Shown: in pieces, positions 22,691 through 34,000 of the stretch
Position numbering within the stretch: position 1 is the first letter of the stretch
Layout: each line of letters opens with the position of its first letter
Assembly: GCA_019188255.1 (NCBI GenBank)
Contig: JAETXT010000012.1
Span: 372,001-436,000 of the forward strand
DNA from: Verticillium longisporum
Taxonomy: Eukaryota; Ascomycota; Sordariomycetes; Glomerellales; Plectosphaerellaceae
Reading direction: 5' to 3'
DNA length: 64,000 nucleotides
Made by a program: the position numbers and the translations under genes
The notes under the pieces: generated by a model
What the model saw: the letters and a program-made list of their open reading frames with translations, nothing else
Database searches by the model: none
Told to the model about the DNA's origin: nothing

Positions 22691-24542
22691 ACGAATAAAG
22701 GCGTGGTTTGGTGAGGCCGTTCTAGGTTCAGCTACTGACAAATATCAGCAAATAACGCCTGAGAGCCGTAGGCGGGTGCCAAAGGTGGTTTATATATCTT
22801 GTAAATATTGTCAGTCGTCATCAATGGGCGTATCATGTAAATTGCTCGTCGGAGTCAGAGTACTCCTGCAGGCGACTCCAATATCAGCGCGTATGGAGCT
22901 TTTGATGCCTAAATCCGGGACTCACCAGAGCTCTCATATTTTTCCCCGACTGTACAATCCCCATATCACGGTCGCTAGCAGCGAGTGCCCGATGAGCACT
23001 ACAATTATATGCGTCAGAGGCGTATGTCGGGCCAGCACGTGCCCACGAGACATCGAGCGACAGTACCATTACTAAGGTAGTAGGTTGACGGCCGCGCATT
23101 GGACATATACTTGGAAACCCTTACAAACGAAGTACCCAAAACCCAATTTTGCAGCAGCTAGAAGGATGTTTATCTAATAGCACACATTCCTTACGACCGA
23201 GTCTAATACGGGACATTAAATAGGACCGACATGCTAGCGACCACGACTCATGTAGACTCTTATATATATCACGGGATATACACGGCTATGCTATACAGCT
23301 GAGGCTACGCCTCCGTAGCTAATCTACTAGGAGTCTCGTACTCGATATTATTAGCTTCTCCATGAAGGGTTACACAGAACCTTGGCTAAACCCTTCCTTT
23401 ATGTTAGTCTTGATCTAGTGATAATACATTTAAGACCTCGTCTTAGCGAGACGCTCGACGACCAGCCCCTTGCAATATGCCATAGCTTCACTATCGCTAT
23501 TGCAGTCTAGAGAGTTGAAAAAAGCAAACTACGGACACATATAGTAGAGAAAGACCGCATTGATTCCTCCAGCCGGCCGTTGAGAGTTGTGACGGATAGA
23601 CTTCTCGCGCTATCGTCGCCAACCATGTTAGCCACAATATCCACCACAGTGTAGCAAAAGCCAGGAGAGCCAAAACATACAACACCGGGGATTCGTTGAT
23701 GGTCACCCACCCAACTACTAGTCCGGCCCTCACTGGTTTATCGCTGGGAGAGCGGACGGGATCCCGAGTTCTCCAGTAGGTATGGTCGTATGTGGTGGAG
23801 TGGACAGATGTTGCAGAATATGTTCCCAAAGGCCAGGACAGTAGCATCAATATCAGTAAAGGCTAAAGGGGTTTCAGAGACCATGGATTCGAAAAGGCAG
23901 CATTGATCTGATTGATTGGAATTTCACGTGTCCTTGAGAGAATCCTGATAAACGACGTGACTGGTTCAAAGTTCAGGAGACCAGTCGCCTTTCGTGTCAT
24001 GACATAAAAAACAACCTTCAGTGGACGGCTTCCCACTTCAGCTTAGATGCGGCTCACTCACTCATACTCAAATTTATAATTTTATATGTTAAACAAACTG
24101 TTCAAAGGTCGTATTCATGGCCAGCGTTGCGTATATTCTCGAGACATCCATTGTGCCACATATGACAGCCTGATGGACCTTTCAGAGCAGGCTGATATGC
24201 ACAGGTATTTGTCAACCAGTGCGACGCGACAGACTTTGTATTAAATCCACTCTATTACGTATGTATATTTCGTAGGTATGGCAGGACTTTTACGTCAGAC
24301 TGATCTGTGTAAGTGTGCCACAGTTCAAAACGCTTTCCATACTTTTTCGCTTCGTGACGCTAAGCAACATTATAGCAATGGTGAACATTGAGTAATGGAG
24401 GTCATTCAATACGGTTCATTATATCGTACCATAATTCTCTAAAGTTGGGAGCCGTCACAAATATCCAATTAGAAACTCATATACAAAACAGGGGTATCCC
24501 ACACGCCCACTAGTCAGGTCAAGGGATCTTACGCCTGTTGAT
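22691..24542. other. Repeat-containing intergenic region
   Basis: AT-richer than the flanks, with one recognisable dispersed repeat (23372-23472). A minus-strand frame at 23497-23847 encodes 116 aa with one strongly hydrophobic segment (VLYVLALLAFATLWWILWL); it has no recognised family and may be element-derived. No supported gene. Confidence 0.5.
23372..23472. repeat. Dispersed repeat, copy B (LTR-like fragment)
   Basis: Shares ACAGAACC, GTGATAATAC, AAGACCTCGTCTTAGCGAG and CGCTCGACGACCAGC in order with 11581-11682. This copy shows TTTAAG for TCCAAG and CTTA for CCCA, i.e. C-to-T changes like those left by RIP. Confidence 0.6.
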
Positions 24543-26388
24543 CTAGAGAATCCAGGCGATGAAAGTCTTGTAGAACCAGCTGCCACCACGCTTGTTACCC
24601 TCGAGCTCGCGGCGCGCAGCCTTCTGAGCGAGAAACTCCTCCTCCTCACGGTCCACGATATCCTTGCCAGTGAAGAAATCCGCCTCATGGGGCTTGACTC
24701 CCTTGCTCTTGGTAATGATCTTGTGACCGGCGATCATGAGAAGGTACAGGGGAATACCCAGGTAAGCAGTGATGAAGGTCTTGTACTTCTCCTTGCCGAA
24801 GCCACCGCCGACGAAGACGTCAAAGTTCTTGGTCAGGGCGATAAGGATGCACACGAACAGCGCACCATAAGAGCCCCAGATGCCGAAAGGTGCCCTGTAG
24901 GGCATGACATCGTCCGTGAGGTTCTGGGCCTTGCGGGCGCGGCTGAACCAGATATGCGTGACGAGGAGTGAGATCCAGGACAGGATACCAAAGATGGTGG
25001 TGAGGTTGACGAAGTAACCGAAAACGAGTTTCGAATCATCGGCAACGTTGAGGAAAGCCAGCAGCGCGAACAGGGAGGAGAAACCCAGAGCGTAGATGGG
25101 AACACCACGCTTGTCAGTCCTCTTGAAGATAGCGGGAGCTGATCCGTCCGAAGCAAGACCGTAAAGCGTACGGGAGGCGATGTACAGATCCGAGTTGGAG
25201 GCGGAGAAGACGAAGACGCAAATGCATGCGTTGATAATGTGGGGGACAACCTTGACACCGGCAACCTCGGCCGCGACAACAAAAGGCGAGGCGGCGGCAC
25301 CCGTGGCTGCCTTGTTGGCAAAGGCAAGCCTCGGCGAGTCATAGGGAACATTCATGCCAACGAGGAGAACTGAAAGGCAGTAGAAGAAGAGGATACGGTA
25401 GAATGTTAGGCGGACTGGATACAGATCAGCATGTGCATGTACAGGAGGCGAAAGTTTCAAGAACGCTTACTGGCACGGGGGATCGTCTTGCGGGGGTTCT
25501 GAGCCTCAGCAACGGTGACACCAACAAGCTCAGTACCGAGGTAGGCGAAGGTAGCCGTGACCATGGTCGACCACAGGCCGAGGAACTTGCCGGCATCGCC
25601 ATCCTTGATGTAGGGCTTGAAGGCTCTGTAACGAGGATTAGCTGTGATCGTTCGAATCCAAGGCGCACGATTGAACACATACCCAGGCTCTTTCCAGTAC
25701 CGGAAACCCTTGCGGTCGTTGTCGGGGCCACCACCGAGGGCGAGGATCAACGAGAACAGAATGATGCCGACAATGGTGATGACCTTGAAGGAAGACAGCC
25801 AGAACTCAAATTCTCCAAAGAACTTGATGCCGAAGTAGTTGATACAGATGATGGCGACAAGGAAGATGGCGATAAACACACCGGGTTGATGTCTTCACGG
25901 GGAACCCAGTACTGAATGACGAGGGAGACGGCAGTCAGTTGGTTGGGCGTAACGATGATGTATTTGAACCAATACGTCCAGCCGAGCGCAAAGCCGAGAG
26001 AAGGGTCGCAGTACCGAGAAGCGTAGCCGCTGAAGCCAGCGGACAGAGGGAGCCAGGTGGCCATCTCGCCAAGGGCGGCCATGACGAGGTACACGACGAA
26101 ACCAACGATAGTGTACGAGATGAAGATAGAACCGGGCCCGGCCTGGGCCAAAGCCTTACCGGTGCCGATAATGAGACCAGTACCAATGGCACCACCGATG
26201 GCAATCATGGTAATGTGACGAGCCTTGAGTCCCTTGTGGAGCTGCGTCTCGGGGTTGGTCTCGAGGCCGCGGATGTGTAGGTCCTCCTTGGGTCCGGAGT
26301 ACTGGCCGACCAGAGCAGGTCCGTCAGTCTTCTCGACATCGTACTGGCCGTACTCGCGCGACGTCGCGCGTGTGACGTGAGGGTCCAT
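24543..26388 (-). CDS. Dip5-like dicarboxylic amino-acid permease (AAT family); one single-base frame break
   Basis: Exon 1 is 26388-25471 and exon 2 is 25414-24543 (GTAAGC donor, CCAG acceptor), about 596 aa once one base is restored. The N-terminal cytosolic arm is followed by MIAIGGAIGTGLIIGTGKAL, the first APC helix, then PNQLTAVSLVIQYWV, FFGEFEFWLSSFKV, GLWSTMVTATFAYLGTELVG, AACSFVV-type and SASNSDLYIASR segments, and a tail DREEEEFLAQK...WFYKTF that closely resembles yeast Dip5. The expected role is proton-coupled uptake of glutamate and aspartate at the plasma membrane. The frame breaks at ~25882 (AACCCGGTGTG; one G short). The restored length is divisible by three, supporting a sequencing error. 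Confidence 0.92.
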
Positions 26389-28781
26389 GCTTGCACGCTC
26401 TGGACAGGAGGGCTTGACAGCAGGGGAGTGAAATGCAGCCGAACAGAGCAAGGAAGGATCGGGCTAAGAAAATAACTGGGACGACGGGCCAGGTCAGACG
26501 TACAGGCGATGAGTGGGAGGGCCCGACTTTAAATGATGGATGCCTCGCGAGCACGAGGGGCAGACGGAGAAGGGACCCAGGTCCGGGCACGATAACGTCG
26601 CGTAAGACATCAAAGGGGGGTGCGCAACCGCCCCAAGTTGACGACCCACCAGATAAGGCTAATGCAAGACAAGGGCGGATTGGAGCAGCGTCAGTGGCAC
26701 AGGTAAGAGACTTTGGGCACCTTCCCCGCGTGGTAGGGAGCACGGTTGACAAGCTGGGGTCGGTGTTGCGTAATGGGGAAGGTGGTGCGACGATGATGAC
26801 CTCGCTGGTGCAGTGTTCAGTAACGATTTGGTAACGAGATTTGGGGTAGCGGCCAGCGGCGTCCTCGCGGCGTCAAGGGCGCGCTCGATGATGGGGACCC
26901 TGGGCGAAAAGATCTGCGTCGCTGCTCTTTCGCGGTTGGGAGCCCAGTATCTACCTAGGTACTGCACTGCCCTGAGATCTTCACTGGATGGAGCTCGATC
27001 TGTGTTGGTGCTCGCCGCCGGGCCAGATACTGACCAACTGGCACGAACGCCCGCAGAGAAGAAGCCGGCTGCCAGGCTTCCAGAAGGAAGCTTGGCAGGC
27101 AATAGCCTGCCACTTCTTATCACGAGGTGGAGGAACAGAGGGATAAATTGACAAGACGAGGCGGGGCCCTCCCTGACAAGCCGAAGTCACCCGGAAGCAT
27201 TTCGCCCTTGCCATAGGATGAGGGGAGATGCCCTGGATGCATAGCTCTTTCTGTTGTTGGGCAGATCAAACTGGCAAGGGTGGGTAAACAAAAACCTGCG
27301 TGCTTGAATCGCATGAAGTGGGGGGGCATCGGTGCTGCCATCATTCACAGTACACATGATTGGGCTGAGGCCGAACAGGGTGTGGTCGTGGCGGCCGCCG
27401 TCTCGTGCAAGACCCGGTCCTCCCGCCAGCCATCGCGCTCAATGAGGTGAGGGGCTGGACGCCCGACCTGTAAAAGCCGAGAGGCAGACACCCTGGTCGA
27501 GACGAATAGCCGAGTGGCCAAGAGGGCCAAGAGGGCCAAGCAGGGCAGAGATGGCCAAGGTCGATGGCCAAGATGAGTTGAAAGCTTGACCGAAAAGCTT
27601 CGCCCACACGACCCTTGTTGGTCTGCCTCTTCGCCCTGCCCGGTCTGCCTGTGGCTTGAAGTGGTATGTTGATAAAGGTCGAACGATCTTTTCTTCTCCT
27701 TTCAGCTGGTCTGCCTTTCGTGGGGAATCCCGGGTAAGAAAACGCCTACTGTTACGTGGTCGAGATATGGATTGAGTTCGCAAGCGTCGAACGGCGAGTC
27801 AAACGGCTGGTGGCGTCTTTGTAAAGTCCCGAGAACTATGCATACTTTCGCCCCAGGTAAACCCCCCAGGCGTACGCAGGCACATCGCACCTCCACGAGC
27901 TTCCTTGCTGGAGCTAGACGACGTTCTGGAACGATAGCCAAGAAGTGGTTTGCAACCAGAAATTGGCTCCGCCACAGTCCAGTGAGTGCAAGGGTGGGGA
28001 GTGGATGCGTTTGCAGATTGGCCGACTCGGATTGAGAGTCTGCTTTGGGCCAGGTGACCACCGACGTACGAGCTGACAAGGGAAGGGATGTGGGCTTATC
28101 GCAAACAGTGGAGCAAAAACTTGACGGTACCACACGGGACCACAAAGCACGACGCAGCGCTGTTCGCGTCGGTTCGAGTCGGTGTCGAGCAGCGACCGTA
28201 TCGTAGCGACCAGGCGCCAGCGGGACTTCGGCGGTCGAGACCTGTTCCGAGACGGCTTGGTAGCTCAACTAGCTACTGACTGCTGGAATGTGGAGCGCCG
28301 CAAACAAACAGTCAGGTACGAGAATGCCTTGTCTGCCCCCCCCCGCCATGTCTCTTTGACGTGGGCAAACAGAATATTGTGCCCTGGGCATGTTTGGTGG
28401 CCGCCACAGATTCTCATTGCAAGCCAAGCACTTGGCAACTGGAGAAGAGAAAAGCTTGACTCGGGCAAAGCTGGAGAGCCTGGGATGGGTGGCTTCAGAG
28501 GCGCTATGTCTGTCCCTGAGTCCTCCCAAGGCGCACAGATTGCGCCGAGCTGACAGGGCCCCAGATCTGATGTGTCAAGGGTGACCAATCCGAGTTGTGC
28601 CGTGGATGGAGTGGGGCACGTGACTTTATGTCACATGACTCTTAGGGGCCACATCAGCCGCAATCTTCGGACACCCCGCGATTCTACGGGCACTGCCGGA
28701 GTATCGAGCGCCAAACCTGTCTTATTCTGGATTGCGTTCCACCTCATCAGCTATCGGGTGACACCAGTCTATCGGCAACCA
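26389..28781. other. Long divergent intergenic region, no gene recognised
   Basis: About 2.4 kb between the divergent Dip5 and DUF924 genes, GC-rich and without a supported coding frame. Presumably leaders and promoters, possibly including nitrogen-control sites for the permease. Confidence 0.5.
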
Positions 28782-29834
28782 ATGAACTCTCCCTTGATGC
28801 GAATGCGAAGACCTTTTCAGGGAATTGCTATCAGAAGGTCTTGCCACAGACGGGCGTTGGATTTACGGGGAGCGATCTCAGCTGCGTCGTCTGGCGGCCC
28901 ATCGCTGCCCCAACACGCACGCCTATCGAAACTCACAGCTCCTGTTCGGCAACTGAGCCGGAGCCATCAGTATCCCATGTCTACACAAGCTGGACACCTG
29001 GGGCAGCAAAGCCAGCCCTCGTCCCTTGAGAAAACCATTACCCCACAACTGCTGGGCGAGGTACGCGACTTTTGGTTTTCTCATTTGGCAAGTGAGGATG
29101 CCGCCATCCTGCCAGGCTTCAATGAGATGAAGCGTTGGTTCATGGGAGGCGAAGAGCTGGATACTCTCTGCAGGTAGGTTGTTCCGGCCACGCCGCAACT
29201 GAATATTCACTTACTCGCCCAGCGAACGTTTCAAGCCAGTGCTTGAGGCCATCAAGTCATCAAATGCGACCCCAGAAGCGATCATTTCCGACGCCAGCCC
29301 ATCTGACCCTGGGGACTGGCTCGCGTTAGTCCTTCTGCTCGATCAATTCCCCCGCAACTGTTACCGAGGGTCCTCAGCCAGTCTCGTCTTCTTGATCTTC
29401 GACCCACTTGCCCAAGCCGTTGCACGCAAGGCCATCGATCTTGGTATTCCGTTTTCTCAAGACACTAAATACTACCTGTCCCGCCGCATGTGGTTCTACC
29501 TACCTCTGATGCATTCAGAAGATCTCGCGTTACACGACCAAGCCGTTGCTGAGTACGAGCGCATGGGCCGCGACTTCAAGACGCTCATGACGTCTTCACC
29601 AGTCAATGACGCCGCTGAGGAGCGTTGCCGTCAGGCCCTGGCGACGGACAAGAGGCAACTGAAAAGGTTCTGGCTTCGAATCTCGACTTTGAGAACAAGC
29701 ACCGTGAAATCATTGTTCGCTTTGGTCGCTATCCCCATCGCAACGGTCCGCTTGGCCGGAAAATGACAGCGGACGAGCAGAAATACCTCGACGAGGGTGG
29801 CGAGACATTCAGTGCGAACGCGTCGAAGTCTTGA
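28782..29834 (+). CDS. DUF924 family protein, possibly mitochondrial; one single-base frame break
   Basis: Exons 28782-29173 and 29223-29834 (GTAGGT donor, CCCAG acceptor). The core matches DUF924 (COG3803): VRDFWFSHL, LVLLLDQFPRNCYRGS, SRRMWFYLPLMHSEDLALHDQ, and the C-terminal HREIIVRFGRYPHRNGPLGR, which appears only after one G is restored near 29652 (CAAGAGGC). The restored total is 334 aa. From the upstream ATG (28782) the first ~65 residues are Arg/Ser-rich with no acidic residues at the start (MRMRRPFQGIAIRRSCHRRA), resembling a mitochondrial presequence. A second ATG at 28977 would give a cytosolic form. The biochemical role of the family is unknown. Confidence 0.83.
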
Positions 29835-30180
29835 CCAGTCGTACCCAGGGCGCGCTGACAATCTCGAGCACGTAACCCCCAACAAGCCTGTATATATGTG
29901 ATTGTACCTGTTTCGTGATTTTTTGATGTCGCAACTTTGTGCCATCACCAAATGCAGTCATGTTGAAATCCTTCGTGGAAGTTGACGATGACCCCGCACT
30001 GAATTGGGGGGAGCACGCCACCTCGCTTCCTCCAGTTATCGATGCGCCATTACTATACGCTATGATTGATAATCAAACATCCCGAATGCCTTGCATGGCG
30101 TCATATAAATCGCAATTGATATAAAGAGAACTCGGAGGCTGTTCTTCCGTATCTCGCTATTGAAAACATATCATATCAAA
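29835..30180. other. Short intergenic region with TATA box
   Basis: About 350 bp between two plus-strand genes. TATAAA at 30104-30109 lies 72 bp upstream of the SDR start and is its likely core promoter. Confidence 0.5.
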
Positions 30181-31033
30181 ATGGGACGGTTTGCCAACAA
30201 GCTTGCTGGGCAGAAAATTGCTGTCATTGGCGGTTCTTCCGGGTAGGTCATGCTCTCTCAACGATTTTGATGCACCGACTGACTCCCGCAGAATCGGCTT
30301 TGGTGCCGCTGAAATCTTGCTTGATGCCGGTGCTCATGTGGTTGTCATCTCCTCAACAACGGACAATGTGCAGAGTGCCGTCCAGCGCTTGAATAGCCCA
30401 AACGTAACAGGCAAAGTAGGAGATGTCCGTGACGAGGCTAGGTTCACGCAACTCCTCCAGTCGCTCGCGCCTCTTGACCATATCGTCTTTTCGAGCGTTG
30501 ACAAGATCATCCGCGGCAGTCTCGCAGAAGCTGACCTGAATGACGCGAAGAATCTGTTTGGTGTAAAGTTCTGGGGTAGTATTGTCACAGGAAAGGGTAC
30601 GTTTCTTGAGCTTTTAGCATTGTTAGCATGCTAAAATTGAGCAGCTGTCGCAAAGCACGGCATCATCAAGCCTGGAGGCTCGCTCACTCTGACCTCTGGT
30701 CTCGCCGGGATACAGCCTGGCAAAGGTGCCGCAATTGGAGGTGCCCTCAATGGTGGACTACTATCCTTGACCAAAGGGTTGGCTGCCGAGCTGTCTGATA
30801 AGAAGATCCGCGTCAACGCTGTTGTGCCAGGGCTGGTGAAGACGGAGCTATGGGATAAGCTGGGACACAGCAAAGAGAAACAACAGGAGATTTTTGAAGG
30901 ACGCGGTAAGGAGCTGCCAGTGGGCTTCGTCGCGACGCCAGGCCACATTGCCGAGGCTTACCTCTATGCTGTTCGAGCAGACTATGCAACTGGGACTCTC
31001 ATTGTCATTGATGGTGGAAACCTAGTCTGTTAG
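30181..31033 (+). CDS. Atypical short-chain dehydrogenase/reductase (SDR) without the Tyr-x3-Lys pair
   Basis: Exons 30181-30242, 30292-30596 and 30645-31033 (GTAGGT/CGCAG and GTACGT/GCAG) give 251 aa. The cofactor loop GGSSGIGFG spans the first intron. VSSTTD-type and GDVRDEARF segments follow, then LDHIVFSSVD, LTSGLAG (active-site Ser strand), NAVVPGLVKTELW and the C-terminal GTLIVIDGGNLV. Where classical SDRs have YxxxK, aligned by the following LTKGLAAEL, this protein reads Gly and Asn (IGGALNGG). Oxidoreductase activity by the usual mechanism is therefore doubtful. The NAD(P)-binding fold looks intact, and similar fungal proteins exist. Function unknown. Confidence 0.88.
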
Positions 31034-34000
31034 TCAATTTGGATGCAATTTCGTAGTCATTCCACAGTCTTGAACTCATGTTCGGCCGGGGAACAGCCTG
31101 CCAGAAATCGCCAAATAACATCATCGGCCCAGCAGCATGGCGCCCAGTCGCTACATGTGCTATGACGATCAGCGTGCGCGGACAAGTCATTCATGCACTC
31201 GAAGACAATGCACCGCCACGAAATACATTCAGTAAGTGATGGATACAGAAGTGCTTCAACTCTGCGGCTCTCGACCCAAACGTTGACCACGAAGACCTCT
31301 TAGCATGTGAATGCAAAGTTGGATACAATCTGCCACAAGAACCGAGCGCCTGGGTTCATCGGACTTTCCATATCCTTCAAGAGGCTGTTGACGACAACAC
31401 AACAAACACAACATACAAGGCCGCAAGTTTTGCCGCAAGTTTTGCCGCAAGTTTTACTCGAGATACCATGACGGCCAAACACTTGTTAGCCGAGTACAGC
31501 AGACCGCCCTAAGGGCTGCGGGACGCCTTGTAACAAAACGTCAAACGTGCTGTACTGCGTTGGTATTTTTAAGATGCTGAATTTGGCATGTGCTCTGGTA
31601 ACATGTTTCAGCGCTGTAGAAGGAGTATCGTGCCAGGCTCGGTCGTATTGTGTTGCCTTATGGTCATCTTAGCTTTCGTCTGGTAGCGAAATCGTGACAA
31701 GTATATACTTCACTTGGCTTTGGGTTCGATCTCATGGACTTAAGCCTCTCGCGTGCTTGTAACCAGCAACCATGGCCAAGGGTAGCACATTGGTTGGTAA
31801 AGCCCAAGCCACATTTGTCCAGTCGACTGTTGGGCCACTCCAGCTGAATTTTACTGGCAGAAGCTAGAAAATCCTTCGTGTAGCAGGTAGAGGACGTCAG
31901 CTAGTCATTGCCTCAATGACATTGGGTTGCACCCTGGACCATGACCAGTCAAAGATACATCTTCCGGCGATGATAGCAGACTGAACCGGCTGCAGAAGAT
32001 AGAAGGGTTCGATACACAAGGAAGAGCGGGAAATGTACAATAGTTTTGCGAACGATTTCGAGAACATTGATGCCGCGTTGAAAAGGTCTGGATACGTCAG
32101 GAGTTGCGGAAGGAAGTTCAAGTGGCACGCCGTCCAGGATTGTCTCTCCCTCAGAAGCGGCAGTCTCATCGATGGTGGCCGTGACAACAGCAGCAGAACG
32201 TCGGCTTTTTTTTATCGGAAGCAGCGGGAGCAGACTGTCCCAGGGGGTGCCGCCAAAGAGAACTACGAGGCAGCATACGACATAGCTTCCTAGGGGAAGA
32301 CACTCACCAGATCGATGAAGTTCATGAGCCCGTCTCCGAGATGCTCGGAGTTCCGAGCATTAAGCCGATGGATAGAACATGCATCCGAGCCTGATAGTTC
32401 GCGCTAGGAAGACGGCCAAGCATTGTTGTTGGCAGTTGCGCGGCTCAGCTCGCGATTCCCCGGAGCCTCGTAGCGGGGACACGCGCTGCCAAGAGACCAT
32501 GGCTGATTGAAAACATCCGTGTCGTATCAATTGGCATCTTGGCCTCACAGCAAGTAGGAAAGCAAAATCATTCGCACGCCTTCGAAGCCACACATGTTGG
32601 GGGCGCAGCGTGGAAATTCTGTGGCATACGGAGCGCCAGCGCGTCCGTCAGGCGCGTTGGTTGCAAAGTGTACATGCAGCGCACGGCTTGAGGTGGCAAC
32701 TAAACTAAAACCACTCAACGACGTTTTCGAGCAAGAGAGCCGAGCGGGCGTAACAACCCCCCGGCCCCTCTCCCTCCCCGGGAACGTTCGGGTTGGGGTT
32801 GTGGAGAGGGCGCGGACCTGGGGAAGCGTGGAGAGAACGACAGACTGGTGTGTTCGAGAAGCGAGATGCCAAGATGAGGCGAGCGCCATTTTAGGCCCCC
32901 CTCCCTTTTACAATGCATGTCAAGCCTCCGGGCTCGGTCTGGGTCGTAAGAAAAGACATCAGAGGCCGGCACTTGTAAATTGTGGGATCGACAGGCACCG
33001 TAATTTGCCGTCGGGTGATGTCTTTTACCTGGCGTTGATGCAAACACTGGCATCATGGCTTTTTTCTTTGTTTTATAATGACGCGGAACTTGCTTGGGTG
33101 CTTCACTACACAACGATCCAGTCGAAATGGCTGGGCCCTAGGTGACTTACTCAAGCTCACAGTCAGATTTCCCTGGTGCATTTAGGTTACGAACATCAAG
33201 CCACGAGTCGAAAATGCACAAGAACGAAACATAGGCCCCAGGGTCTTGAAGGGGTGGCCAGGTACCGGAATTGTGTAGCGTCGCATGACTGAGGCACCTG
33301 CAGCCAGATTTGCTTCAATCGGATCAGGAGGGCGAGGCGACTTTGGTGCATCTGTTTTGCGCATTTCTTGAGAGGCCCCGCAAGGTTGCAATCCCTGCCA
33401 GTAGCTAAGACATCATACCATCGCCGGGACGCCTACTTACGGTTGATCGCCTGACATGAAGATAGATTCGATTGTCCATGACGAGTTCAGCCCTCCGGAG
33501 TTCCCGGTTGTCACACAGCAAGACTCTAGTTGGATGGTGGCACGACAGCTCGCACAACATGGCGGACTGTTGTCCGCGAGGGGGCCACATTCATCATGTT
33601 GATCGGAGACTTGGCGGCGTTACAAGTGGTGGTGGACCATATAAGCCAGGATGAAGAAGAGTCATAGAGGAATTGGTTTGCGAGGAGCGAAGGAGGTGGG
33701 GAACTAAAGGAAAGAAAAAAAAAATGCCAACCCATCTCCCCCGTCTTTCGCCAACCCAGCAGGGGCCTGCGCATGCAACGCACGACTCGAGTCGAGCTCT
33801 CGTGATAATAAACGCTCACCGACCTGGCATGGTGGAGAGGGGGCAGGATGGGTCATACTTTGTAGCATGTGGAATGTGGGACACGCCAACATGGGGGGCA
33901 GATTGTAAGGTTCAGTTCGACGACCAGACAGTGTTTCCCAATCAGCTGGACAGTCGCACGGCCCAGAAGCGCTCGCCAGACGCCAAACGCCCGTCGGCCA

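Noticed and set aside
28160..28190. Possible tRNA B-box (GGTTCGAGTC)
   Set aside because: No acceptor or anticodon stems, and no A box at the right distance.
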